A DNA stretch of 64,000 nt from Oscillibacter sp. (GTDB lineage: Bacteria; Bacillota; Clostridia; Oscillospirales; Oscillospiraceae), in assembly GCA_017446225.1 (NCBI GenBank), contig JAFSRH010000007.1, positions 16,497 through 80,496 of the forward strand, given 5' to 3'. The notes under the pieces are model-generated. The model did not search any database and was not told the DNA's origin. It worked only from the letters and a program-made list of their open reading frames with translations. A program made the translations under genes and the position numbers. This document shows, piece after piece, positions 1 to 7,310 of this stretch. How positions within the stretch are numbered: the first letter of the stretch is position 1; each line of letters starts with the position of its first letter.

Positions 1-377
1 TGTTCGTACGGAACAAACGCGACCTGCCGCAAGACGCTTCCCGTACCGGGGACCCGGTCCCGGCGGTTCCGTGCGTGCGGGTATCGGCGAAAACCGGCGC
101 GGGGCTGTCCGAACTCGAAGCCGCCGTTGCCGCGCTCTTCCCCAACGGGGACAGCGCGCCCGGAACGTTACTGACGGACCAGCGTCAGGAGGAGGCCGCC
201 CGCCGCGCCCGGGACGCCTTATGCCGCGCCGAAACCGCGTTGCAATCGGGCTTCACGCCGGACGCCGTGCTCACGGACGTTGAGGAGGCCTTGGAGGCCA
301 TCGGGGAACTGACGGGCCGCGCCGCCAAAGAGGAACTGGTTTCCAGAATCTTTTCGCGTTTCTGTGTGGGGAAATAG
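1..377 (+). CDS. mnmE: tRNA modification GTPase MnmE, C-terminal part (5' end outside window)
   Basis: The visible 124 residues, read from base 3, are the end of MnmE. With MnmG this enzyme installs the (carboxymethyl)aminomethyl group on wobble uridine 34 of certain tRNAs. An NKRD motif near the window edge (bases 12-23) is the G4 guanine-specificity motif. It is followed by an SAKTGAGL segment (G5) and the C-terminal helical domain. The protein ends in FCVGK, matching the family's invariant C-terminal FC(I/V)GK with its catalytic cysteine. The upstream part lies outside the window. No mnmG follows, which differs from the common mnmE-mnmG arrangement. Confidence 0.95.
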   Translation, partial: FVRNKRDLPQDASRTGDPVPAVPCVRVSAKTGAGLSELEAAVAALFPNGDSAPGTLLTDQRQEEAARRARDALCRAETALQSGFTPDAVLTDVEEALEAIGELTGRAAKEELVSRIFSRFCVGK

Positions 378-380
378 TAC

Positions 381-417
381 GGAAGCCGCTTTCCGGCCTC
401 CGGGAAATCCGTTTTTA
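381..417 (+). terminator. Possible rho-independent terminator after mnmE
   Basis: Imperfect GC-rich inverted repeats (GGAA/TTCC and TTTCCGG/CCGGGAAA with a bulge) are followed by GTTTTTAATT just past the mnmE stop codon. The stem is imperfect, so the call is tentative. Confidence 0.45.
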
Positions 418-434
418 ATTCTTCTAAAACATGG

Positions 435-463
435 TTTACAAAATCATATTTTAGTGTTATACT
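435..463 (+). promoter_or_regulatory. Sigma-A type promoter for the DUF1836-DegV-PrmA operon
   Basis: TTTACA (435-440) and TATACT (458-463) are separated by 17 bases and lie about 30 bases before the start codon at 494. Confidence 0.75.
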
Positions 464-493
464 GGGTACGCAAGAGAAAAGGGGGGAAAGTTC

Positions 494-1102
494 ATGGACT
501 TATCAAAAATGCGTGACCGTCTGCGTCATGACCGGCCGGTCCCGTGGGAACAAATGCCCGACTTCGCGCTCTATATGGACCAAGTCCTCAGCTACATGGA
601 CAGGCAGGTAATCCGTTTCGACCGCAATGACGCCCTCACCGCCGCCATGGTCAACAATTACACCAAAAGCGGACTGGTTCCCCGCGCCGAGGGCAAGAAG
701 TACAGCCGCGAACATCTCGCCTATTTGACCGCGATTTGTATTTTAAAGCGCGTCATGTCCACGCGGGATATGGATATGCTCATCCGGGAAGAATTACAGG
801 GACCGCATACCGTGCAGGACGGCTACGCCGCCTTCTGCGAAAGTCTCGACAAGGCCCTGAACATCACCGCCGATGAGATGGACAGCCGCGGGGACGCCGA
901 CAGTCTCGCCGATGCCGCCATTCATTTCGCGCTGTTGAGTTACGCGGCCGGAATCGCCAGCAGCCGGTACGTTGCCCTGTTGCGTCAGGAACGGGAGGCC
1001 GAAAAGAAAAGCCGGCGCGCCGCCAAATCCGGCGGTTTGCCTTCCGCCTTACCGGAGTCCGTTTCGGAATATCCGGCGGAAAAAGAAGGGAGGACAGAAT
1101 GA
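494..1102 (+). CDS. DUF1836 domain-containing protein
   Basis: This 202-residue protein has the DUF1836 signature: a MVNNYTKSGLVPR segment, then a KKYSREHLAYLTAICILKRV segment. The pattern resembles a MerR-like helix-turn-helix used for DNA binding. The family is common in Firmicutes and its function is unestablished. The C-terminal tail (about residues 170-202) is charged and probably disordered. The start has the purine-rich site GGGGGGAAAG upstream. The stop overlaps the next gene's ATG (ATGA), so it is translationally coupled to the DegV gene. A regulatory role is an inference. Confidence 0.85.
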   Translation: MDLSKMRDRLRHDRPVPWEQMPDFALYMDQVLSYMDRQVIRFDRNDALTAAMVNNYTKSGLVPRAEGKKYSREHLAYLTAICILKRVMSTRDMDMLIREELQGPHTVQDGYAAFCESLDKALNITADEMDSRGDADSLADAAIHFALLSYAAGIASSRYVALLRQEREAEKKSRRAAKSGGLPSALPESVSEYPAEKEGRTE

Positions 1103-1974
1103 TGAAAGAGTTTTGCCTGATGACGGACAGTTCCTGTGATTTGCCCGCGGAACTGGCTTCGGAACTGCGTCTGCTGGTACTTCCGCTCAGTCTCCGGATG
1201 GGAGAGAAAACCTACCGGAACTATCTGGACGGACGCGAAATTTCCTTCAAGGCGTTCTATGACCGCATACGCGCCGGGGAAATGGCGGCCACGTCCGCCG
1301 TCAGCGTGGGCGACTTTGAAACGGCCATGCGCGGCGTACTCGCGGAAGGGCGTGACCTTCTCTGTCTGGCCTTTTCGTCCGGCCTGTCCACAACGTACCA
1401 GTCCGCGGTCATTGCGGCGGAACATCTGCGGGAGGAGTACCCGGAGCGGCGCGTGGAAGTCATTGACTCCCTCTCCGCGTCCGGCGGACAGGGACTGTTT
1501 GTCTACCTCTGCGCCAAAGAGCGGGACGCCGGAAAGTCCTTCGAGGAAGTCTGCGCGTTTGCCCGGGAGATGGCGCCGTATATGTGCCACTGGTTCACCG
1601 TGGACGACCTGTATCACCTCAAGCGCGGCGGACGTATCAGCGCCGCGACCGCATTGTTTGGCAGTATGCTGGCCGTCAAGCCCGTCCTGCACGTGGATGA
1701 CGCCGGGAAACTCATTAACATGGAGAAGGCCAGAGGCCGGAAAGCGTCCATGTTCTCCCTGATAGAGCATATGGCCGCCACGGCCCGCGACCCTGTCAAC
1801 GACCCGGTTTTCATCACACACGGCGACTGTCCCGATGACGCCGAATTTCTGGCCGGGGAAGTCCGCCGCCGCTTCGGTACCAAACAAATCTTTATCAGCT
1901 ACGTGGGACCGGTAATCGGCAGTCATACCGGGGCCGGGGTGCTGACGCTGTTCTTTGTCGGGAGGCCGCGGTGA
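1099..1974 (+). CDS. DegV family fatty-acid-binding protein
   Basis: DegV proteins bind a fatty acid in a buried pocket. Members called FakB present it to the FakA kinase. The N-terminal MTDSSCDLP segment, the TSAVSVGDFE segment and a later HLKRGGRIS segment are the usual family signatures around the lipid head-group site. The length (290-291 residues) is typical. There are two possible ATG starts, 1099 and 1102, both served by GGGAGGA; the first overlaps the upstream stop. No fakA is seen in the window. The gene sits in a tightly packed operon between DUF1836 and prmA. Confidence 0.92.
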   Translation: MMKEFCLMTDSSCDLPAELASELRLLVLPLSLRMGEKTYRNYLDGREISFKAFYDRIRAGEMAATSAVSVGDFETAMRGVLAEGRDLLCLAFSSGLSTTYQSAVIAAEHLREEYPERRVEVIDSLSASGGQGLFVYLCAKERDAGKSFEEVCAFAREMAPYMCHWFTVDDLYHLKRGGRISAATALFGSMLAVKPVLHVDDAGKLINMEKARGRKASMFSLIEHMAATARDPVNDPVFITHGDCPDDAEFLAGEVRRRFGTKQIFISYVGPVIGSHTGAGVLTLFFVGRPR

Positions 1975-2948
1975 TGGCGGACGTTACGCAATGGCTCACG
2001 GCGCATATCGACACGGCCCACACGGGCCTTGACGCCGTCACGGAACTGCTCTCCGGTATCGGGATTGACAGTGTCTCCGTGGAAGATGAGACGGAATTTC
2101 ATGAATTTCTGGAACAGAACCGTTCCGCGTGGGACTACGTGGAGGAATCTTTAGAAGAAACCATGCGCGGACGTTCCCGCGTGACGTTCTATCTGCCCGA
2201 GGATGAGGACGGCTACGCGAAACTGGCCGAGGCCCGGATTGCCCTGCAACGCCTCAAAGAATCCCGGGACGACTGCGGCCCTCTCCTGATGAGCATGGAG
2301 CGCACGCAAAACTCCGACTGGGAATACGGCTGGAAGGACTACTATAAACCGATAGAAATCGGGGACCGGCTTCTGATTGTGCCCAAATGGGAGGCGGCGG
2401 ACATTCGCGGACGCGTCCCCGTAGTGCTCGACCCCGGACTCTCCTTCGGCACCGGCGAACATCCCACCACACAACTGTGTCTGGCCCTGCTGGAAAAACG
2501 CGTACGGGGCGGGGAACGGGTCCTTGACTTGGGCTGTGGGAGCGGTATTCTGTCGATAGCGGCCCTGAACTTGGGCGCGGCTTCGGCCACGGCGGCGGAT
2601 ATTGACGAAATGTGCCAGCGTGTCGCCGCCGAAAACGCCGCGCTGAACGGAATCGGCCCGGACCGCTTGAGCGTACTTTGCGGGGACGTGCTGTCGGACG
2701 CCGCGCTTCTGGAACGTCTGGGCAGCGGCTATGATATCGTCCTTGCGAATATCGTGGCGGACGTGATTCTGTCCCTTGCGCCGCTGGTACGAAACCTCCT
2801 TGCCCCGGACGGACATTTCCTCTGTTCGGGTATTATCTCCGAACGGGAACAGGAGGTAGCGGAAGGACTGCGCCGCAACGGCTTCGCCATCCGGGACACG
2901 TACAGTAAAAAGGACTGGTACGCGTACCACTGCGTACCGGAAACGTAA
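1974..2948 (+). CDS. prmA: Ribosomal protein L11 methyltransferase
   Basis: PrmA trimethylates ribosomal protein L11 using S-adenosylmethionine. The protein has an N-terminal substrate-recognition domain (about residues 1-130) followed by a class I methyltransferase domain. The SAM-binding motif I reads VLDLGCGSGILSIAA, and an NIVADVI segment matches the family's NILA motif IV. GTGEHPTTQLCL just before motif I is also characteristic. The length of 324 residues is usual. The ATG at 1974 overlaps the DegV stop by one base; a GTG at 1971 is an alternative. Confidence 0.96.
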   Translation: MADVTQWLTAHIDTAHTGLDAVTELLSGIGIDSVSVEDETEFHEFLEQNRSAWDYVEESLEETMRGRSRVTFYLPEDEDGYAKLAEARIALQRLKESRDDCGPLLMSMERTQNSDWEYGWKDYYKPIEIGDRLLIVPKWEAADIRGRVPVVLDPGLSFGTGEHPTTQLCLALLEKRVRGGERVLDLGCGSGILSIAALNLGAASATAADIDEMCQRVAAENAALNGIGPDRLSVLCGDVLSDAALLERLGSGYDIVLANIVADVILSLAPLVRNLLAPDGHFLCSGIISEREQEVAEGLRRNGFAIRDTYSKKDWYAYHCVPET

Positions 2949-2959
2949 GAGGGTTTTTT

Positions 2960-3310
2960 ATGCAACAGACTTGCGGCAACTGCGGGGGGTCTTGCGGGGG
3001 TTGTGCGGGGGTATTGGAGCTGACGGAAGAGGAATTGCTTCTTTTAGGCCGCTTCGCGCAAATCCCCTTCTGGCCCGTGGCTCGGCGCGCCGATACCGAA
3101 ACGCCGGTCTGTCTGGAAGAGGACGCCATGCGCCCGGAGTTACTGTCGGCTTTGGCCATCAAAGGCTTGATTCAACTGGACTTCGACTTACCCCTGACCG
3201 GCTTCGACTATAGCGCGTATGACGCCTGTCCGCACAAGGGCAGTATGGCCCTCACCGCCGCCGGACAGCGCGTCATTGAACTGCTCGATGTTCAGGGCGT
3301 GGACGAATAA
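2960..3310 (+). CDS. Hypothetical protein with Cys/Gly-rich N-terminus
   Basis: I do not recognise a named family. The 116 residues begin with a dense cysteine cluster (CGNCGGSCGGC within the first 15 residues) that could bind a metal or Fe-S centre. An alpha/beta segment follows that looks like a small winged-helix fold, with ELTEEELLLLGRFAQIPF early and ALTAAGQRVIELL at the end. It starts 11 bases after prmA, so it is co-transcribed. The ribosome site is weak (AAGAGGG). A terminator-like hairpin follows. A regulatory or metal-binding role is only a guess. Confidence 0.7.
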   Translation: MQQTCGNCGGSCGGCAGVLELTEEELLLLGRFAQIPFWPVARRADTETPVCLEEDAMRPELLSALAIKGLIQLDFDLPLTGFDYSAYDACPHKGSMALTAAGQRVIELLDVQGVDE

Positions 3311-3311
3311 G

Positions 3312-3343
3312 ACGGACGGTCCCGTGTACGCGGGGCCGTCCGT
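3312..3343. terminator. Terminator-like hairpin between convergent genes
   Basis: A 13-base stem (ACGGACGGTCCCG with CGGGGCCGTCCGT, one G-T pair) and a 6-base loop lie between the operon end and the convergent thiolase gene. There is no clear T-tract in either direction. Confidence 0.55.
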
Positions 3344-3367
3344 GTCCTGTGGCTTGTTATTATGCAA

Positions 3368-4621
3368 TCAGCACTTCTCGTAAATCGTGGCAACGCCCTG
3401 ACCGCCGCCAATGCACAGCGTGGCGAGGCCCTTCTTGGCCTCCGGACGCTTCTGCATTTCGTGCAACAGCGTTACAATGATACGCGCGCCGGACGCGCCC
3501 ACCGGGTGGCCCAGAGAAATCGCGCCGCCGTTGACGTTGACTTTCGCCATGTCAAAGCCCAGTTCGCGCGCCACGGCGATGGACTGCGCCGCGAACGCCT
3601 CATTGGCTTCCACAAGGTCGATGTCGTCAATGGTGACGTTCGCCTTGGACATGGCCTGACGGGACGCCACGACCGGACCCACGCCCATAATCTTGGGGTC
3701 TACGCCGCCCTGTCCCCAGCCAATGAGTTTCGCCATGGGCTTGAGTCCGTACTTCTCGACCGCTTCCCCGGAGGCCAGCACAATGGCCGCCGCGCCGTCA
3801 TTGATACCGGACGCACTGCCCGCCGTTACGCGCTGTGTGCCCTTATCGGCGGCTTCCCGAATGCCCGTAGGCTCAAAGGTGTGGACTACCTGCGGGTTCG
3901 GGGACTCGGGACCCACCGGGAACGCGCCGCGCAGTTTCGCCAGTTTTTCAACCGGGGTCAGGCGCGGGAACTCGTCCTTCTTAAACTCTACGATTTCCTT
4001 CTTGACCTTCACAGGAACCGGGACAATTTCATCATCAAAGCGTCCGGAGTCCTGCGCGGCCTTCGTCTTGCTCTGGGAGCTGAACGCGAACTCGTCCTGT
4101 TCCTGCCGCGTAATGCCCCACACGTCATTGATATTCTCGGCGGTGGTGCCCATGTGGTAGTTGTTGAACGCGTCCCAAAGGCCGTCTTTAATCATGGTAT
4201 CGACCAGTTTCTTGTCGCCCATGCGCGCGCCCCAGCGGGCGTCCATGGACGCGTACGGCGCGGCGCTCATGTTCTCGGTACCGCCGCAGACCACGATATC
4301 GGAATCCCCGGCCACAATGGCGCGCGCCGCTTCAATGACGGACTTCATGCCCGATCCGCAAACCATGCCGACCGTATACGCCGGGACAGCGTACGGAATC
4401 CCGGCCTTGATGGCGACCTGCCGGGCGACATTCTGGCCCTGCGCCGCGGTCAGGATACAGCCAAACATTACTTCGTCCACGTTCTCCGGGGCGACATTGG
4501 CCCGTTTCAACGCCTCTTTGACCACAATGGCGCCCAATTCGGCGGCGGGCGTGTCCTTCAGGGAGCCGCCAAAGGAACCGATAGCCGTTCTGCAACAGTT
4601 GACAACATAGAGTTCTTTCAT
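3368..4621 (-). CDS. thlA: Acetyl-CoA acetyltransferase (thiolase)
   Basis: This enzyme condenses two acetyl-CoA to acetoacetyl-CoA, the entry step to butyrate/butanol-type metabolism. All catalytic features are visible: nucleophile Cys88 in [16 protein letters not shown] (340-344), His372 in [16 protein letters not shown], and Cys403 in CIGGGQG. The ATG at 4621 follows GGAGG; an in-frame upstream start is spurious because it precedes the promoter. The protein is 417 residues, about 24 longer than usual. The extra stretch (about 235-259) sits just before the RVTAGSASG segment. No hbd/crt neighbours are present, so it is transcribed alone from its own promoter. Confidence 0.96.
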   Translation of the reverse strand: MKELYVVNCCRTAIGSFGGSLKDTPAAELGAIVVKEALKRANVAPENVDEVMFGCILTAAQGQNVARQVAIKAGIPYAVPAYTVGMVCGSGMKSVIEAARAIVAGDSDIVVCGGTENMSAAPYASMDARWGARMGDKKLVDTMIKDGLWDAFNNYHMGTTAENINDVWGITRQEQDEFAFSSQSKTKAAQDSGRFDDEIVPVPVKVKKEIVEFKKDEFPRLTPVEKLAKLRGAFPVGPESPNPQVVHTFEPTGIREAADKGTQRVTAGSASGINDGAAAIVLASGEAVEKYGLKPMAKLIGWGQGGVDPKIMGVGPVVASRQAMSKANVTIDDIDLVEANEAFAAQSIAVARELGFDMAKVNVNGGAISLGHPVGASGARIIVTLLHEMQKRPEAKKGLATLCIGGGQGVATIYEKC

Positions 4622-4715
4622 AATGGTCCTCCGTTTGTTGAATTTTTCGGCCCTCCGGACCGTCCGCGACAGGTAGCCCGCCGTCACAGCGGGCCGGATG
4701 TCTGCTTTCCGGACC

Positions 4716-4744
4716 ATTATAAGGTTTTTTCGGCTTTCCGTCAA
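4716..4744 (-). promoter_or_regulatory. Promoter of the thiolase gene
   Basis: On the minus strand TTGACG (4744-4739) and TATAAT (4721-4716) are 17 bases apart. The implied transcript has a leader of about 90 bases that includes a GCCCGC/GCGGGC hairpin. Confidence 0.85.
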
Positions 4745-4767
4745 CGGGAACTTTCGATTTCCAGAAT

Positions 4768-4819
4768 TTTTGTTAAATTTTTGACAAAATCCCGTTGCTT
4801 TTCGTCAACTTGACGAAAA
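4768..4819. promoter_or_regulatory. Two palindromic operator candidates in the divergent region
   Basis: A perfect palindrome has 10-base arms TTTTCGTCAA (4799-4808) and TTGACGAAAA (4810-4819) around one central base. A related imperfect one (TTTTGTTAA at 4768-4776, TTGACAAAA at 4781-4789) lies 10 bases upstream. Both lie between the thiolase and BMP-lipoprotein promoters in a 370-base gene-free gap, which suggests a shared transcription factor. Confidence 0.55.
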
Positions 4820-4921
4820 AGCCTTGCCGTTTTATAGCGGATATGCCAGTGAACTACTGTGGAAACGTTCTGACAAGTTCCGCGCCTTTTCCGTTACGGA
4901 ACATGACCGCGACTTTCCGGC

Positions 4922-4950
4922 TTGATTTTTGCGGTCCCGCCTTGTATGAT
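4922..4950 (+). promoter_or_regulatory. Promoter of the BMP lipoprotein gene
   Basis: TTGATT (4922-4927) and TATGAT (4945-4950) are 17 bases apart, about 43 bases before the ATG at 4993. A small palindrome (TTCCGT/ACGGAA, 4889-4901) lies just upstream. Confidence 0.75.
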
Positions 4951-4992
4951 AGGCGCCGGACCATGACATCACGCGAAAAGGAGGACATCCGC

Positions 4993-6204
4993 ATGAAATT
5001 TCCCGCCCTGTTTCCATCGCTGTGCCTGATACTGTGCCTGTGCGCCTGCGGCGGTACGCCCGTGGAACAGGATTCCGAAACCGCCGTAGAACCGCCCGAT
5101 ACCAAAACAATCAAAGTCGGCCTGATCTGTACCGGGGACGAAAACGAAGGCTGCACCTACAATTTCATCCGCGGCAAAAATGACGCTTCCGTAATGCTGG
5201 CCGCGGAAGGTATCAACGTGGACTGGGCCGTCAAGTGGAACGTGGACGAAAACGGCGTCTGTGAAACCGCGAACCGCGAACTGGCCAAGGACGGCTGTCA
5301 ACTGATTTTCAACAATTCGCCCGGCTTTGAGGCGTTCATGTTGAACGCGGCCCCAAAATACCCTGACGTCCAGTTTGTGGCGTGCGGGGGTCAGGTCTCG
5401 CGGGCGGACGCTCTGTCCAACACTCACAACGCGTTCGCGAACATCCACGAAGGCCGGTATCTGGCTGGCATTGTCGCCGGAATGAAACTGCAAGAGCGGA
5501 TCGACAACGGCGAAATTACCCCCGAAGAGGCCGTGATCGGTTACGTGGGCGCGTCCGAGGACGCGGAAGTGATTTCCGGTTACACGGCGTACTATCTCGG
5601 CGCGCGGAGCGTCTGCCCCGGCGTGACCATGAAAGTACGGTTTGTCGGCGCCGCCGCCGAACGGGACGCCGCTTCCGCGCTCGCTGACATGGGCTGTGAG
5701 CTGATTTCACAGCATTCCGACAACCCGGACATCGCCGCCGTTGCGCAGTCCGCGGGGATTCTCCACACCGGCTACAACTACGACATGACGCCCATCGCGC
5801 CGGAAGCGTCCCTTGCCTCCGCGCGGATTGACTGGGCCGTGTACTTTGAACACGCGATCCGCGCCGTGCTCAACGGCGAAGAACTGGAACAGGACTGGTG
5901 TCACGGGCTGGATATGCGCGCCGTGGAGCTTACGCCCCTGAACCGTAACCTGATTGCTGACGGCACGGACGAAAAACTGGACGAAGTCAAGGCCGCGCTT
6001 TCGGACGGCTCGTTACAGGTGTTCGACGCGTCCGCGTTTACGGTCAACGGCGCGCCGCTAAAACAGGCGTACGCGCTCGACACGGACGGCGATTTTGTCG
6101 CCGATTCGGAAGAGGCCGTGTTTGACGGGGCTTTCCACGAGTCTTATTTCCAGTCCGCGCCCTATTTTACGCTGGCGGCGGACGGGATCCAAAAACTGAA
6201 CTGA
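4993..6204 (+). CDS. BMP family substrate-binding lipoprotein
   Basis: This is a lipoprotein of the basic membrane protein (PnrA/Med) family, which binds nucleosides or related ligands for ABC import. It has a lipoprotein signal peptide with lipobox Cys19 (LCAC), then KVGLICTGDENEGCTYNFIRG near the mature N-terminus and an IHEGRYLAGIVAGMK segment typical of BMP proteins. The start at 4993 has AAAAGGAGGA upstream; earlier in-frame starts would remove the signal peptide from the N-terminus. It is 403 residues. No permease or ATPase genes adjoin it, so it either partners with distant genes or acts as a sensor. The ligand is unknown. Confidence 0.88.
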   Translation: MKFPALFPSLCLILCLCACGGTPVEQDSETAVEPPDTKTIKVGLICTGDENEGCTYNFIRGKNDASVMLAAEGINVDWAVKWNVDENGVCETANRELAKDGCQLIFNNSPGFEAFMLNAAPKYPDVQFVACGGQVSRADALSNTHNAFANIHEGRYLAGIVAGMKLQERIDNGEITPEEAVIGYVGASEDAEVISGYTAYYLGARSVCPGVTMKVRFVGAAAERDAASALADMGCELISQHSDNPDIAAVAQSAGILHTGYNYDMTPIAPEASLASARIDWAVYFEHAIRAVLNGEELEQDWCHGLDMRAVELTPLNRNLIADGTDEKLDEVKAALSDGSLQVFDASAFTVNGAPLKQAYALDTDGDFVADSEEAVFDGAFHESYFQSAPYFTLAADGIQKLN

Positions 6205-6211
6205 ACGCGGT

Positions 6212-6245
6212 CGGCCTTCCCGGTCCCCGGGAAGGCCGCTTTTTA
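6212..6245 (+). terminator. Rho-independent terminator of the BMP gene
   Basis: A GC-rich stem CGGCCTTCCCGG/CCGGGAAGGCCG with a 3-base loop is followed by CTTTTT. Confidence 0.9.
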
Positions 6246-6881
6246 TGATACGCGCCTATGTTTCATGACGTACAGCGCGGCGGAGTAGACCACGGGCACG
6301 CCTACGCCCAGAATCAGTACGCCCGCGAACACGTACGCCGGATTGAACGGTAAAAAGGCGTTCAGAATCATCAGGAAGCCGCCCGCGACCCATAATGGTC
6401 CGGCCAGACGGTGGGTCCGGTTCCAGTTCTCCTCATCGTGGAGCGTCCACGGAAGTTTGATTCCTACCGTGTAATTCTGCCGGCACTTGGGCAGATAGTT
6501 TCCCACGACCACGAACACGGCCCCGGTCAACAGCATGGCAAAAACCCGCGCGTTCACAGGGTACCCCAGCGCGCTGGGATAAATCATCGCCGCCACGAAC
6601 AGCGACACCCCCGGACAAATCCATAACACCAGCGCGCGCATTTTCCCGCTGACGTTGCCCGCTTTCGGGTCATGGGACACGCCGAACACGCAAAGAAAGT
6701 GCACGGCCAGCAGAAAGAGGGGCAGTCCGAACACGGCGAACGGCTTTCCGCTCCAGCCGTCCGCCACGCCCTGAAAGTTAAAATGCGTGGGGACGCGTTC
6801 AGGCAGACGCCCCCAGAGCGCCATTCCCGCGAAGACGGGCAGAAGGATCACAGCGGAAGTCAGAAAAAGATTACGTTTCAT
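6243..6881 (-). CDS. sdpI: SdpI family immunity/membrane protein (DUF1648)
   Basis: This resembles Bacillus SdpI, the membrane immunity protein against the SDP killing peptide. SdpI also sequesters the SdpR repressor. The 212-residue protein has about six hydrophobic segments. The N-terminal half has the DUF1648 motif LPERVPTHFNFQGVADGW, and the C-terminal half has the SdpI signature GNYLPKCRQNYTVGIKLPWTL followed by NWNRTHRLAG. The ATG at 6881 has AAAGGAG at good spacing; the ATG at 6890 abuts the ribosome site. It overlaps the end of sdpR by 11 bases. No sdpABC toxin genes are visible. Confidence 0.88.
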   Translation of the reverse strand: MKRNLFLTSAVILLPVFAGMALWGRLPERVPTHFNFQGVADGWSGKPFAVFGLPLFLLAVHFLCVFGVSHDPKAGNVSGKMRALVLWICPGVSLFVAAMIYPSALGYPVNARVFAMLLTGAVFVVVGNYLPKCRQNYTVGIKLPWTLHDEENWNRTHRLAGPLWVAGGFLMILNAFLPFNPAYVFAGVLILGVGVPVVYSAALYVMKHRRVS

Positions 6882-7149
6882 TGGTTCCATCTCCTTTCAG
6901 GTCCGCAATCCAGCACAGCACGTCCTCTAACACGGACGTATTCAACTGATAATAGATGTAGTTCTTTTCACGGCTTTCAAAGACGAGTTCGGCCTGTTTG
7001 AGTACGCTTAAGTGATGGGAAATCGTGGCGCCGGTGAGTTGAAACCGTGCGGCGATTTCTCCGGCGGAAAGCGGTCCGTCTTTTAAGAGCGTCAGAATTT
7101 TCCGCCGGACCGGGTTTGACAACGCTTTAAAGGTTTCGCCAAATCCCAT
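6871..7149 (-). CDS. sdpR: ArsR-type autorepressor SdpR
   Basis: This 92-residue winged-helix repressor of the ArsR/SmtB fold lacks metal-binding cysteine motifs. The core reads KALSNPVRRKILTLLKDGPLSAGEIA, then the recognition helix region ATISHHLSVLKQAELV and the wing. SdpR represses its own sdpRI operon until SdpI sequesters it at the membrane. AGGAGGGG precedes the ATG. A 7-base inverted repeat at the predicted transcription start is the likely operator. The overlap with sdpI supports the assignment. Confidence 0.9.
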   Translation of the reverse strand: MGFGETFKALSNPVRRKILTLLKDGPLSAGEIAARFQLTGATISHHLSVLKQAELVFESREKNYIYYQLNTSVLEDVLCWIADLKGDGTNET

Positions 7150-7162
7150 ACGCGCCCCTCCT

Positions 7163-7182
7163 GTTTAGAAATTCATCTAAAC
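7163..7182 (-). promoter_or_regulatory. Probable SdpR operator
   Basis: A perfect inverted repeat GTTTAGA (7163-7169) and TCTAAAC (7176-7182) with a 6-base spacer overlaps the expected start of sdpRI transcription. A half-site TCTAAAT occurs at 7231-7237. The position fits autorepression. Confidence 0.7.
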
Positions 7183-7184
7183 GG

Positions 7185-7213
7185 AAGATACCACAAAACG
7201 CCCCCGCTGTCAA
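7185..7213 (-). promoter_or_regulatory. sdpRI promoter
   Basis: On the minus strand TTGACA (7213-7208) and TATCTT (7190-7185) are 17 bases apart, immediately upstream of the operator. Confidence 0.8.
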
Positions 7214-7310
7214 GGGCGTTTTGAAAATTTTCTAAATACCGGTACGGCCCGCGAAATTTATAGACCGTCGGTTTTTTCCGTTCGCCTGAATGCCGGTACG
7301 GGCGCGAAGC

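Noticed and set aside
3362-4813. Plus-strand open frame of 483 codons opposite the thiolase
   Set aside because: The thiolase on the other strand has every catalytic motif, a ribosome site and a promoter.
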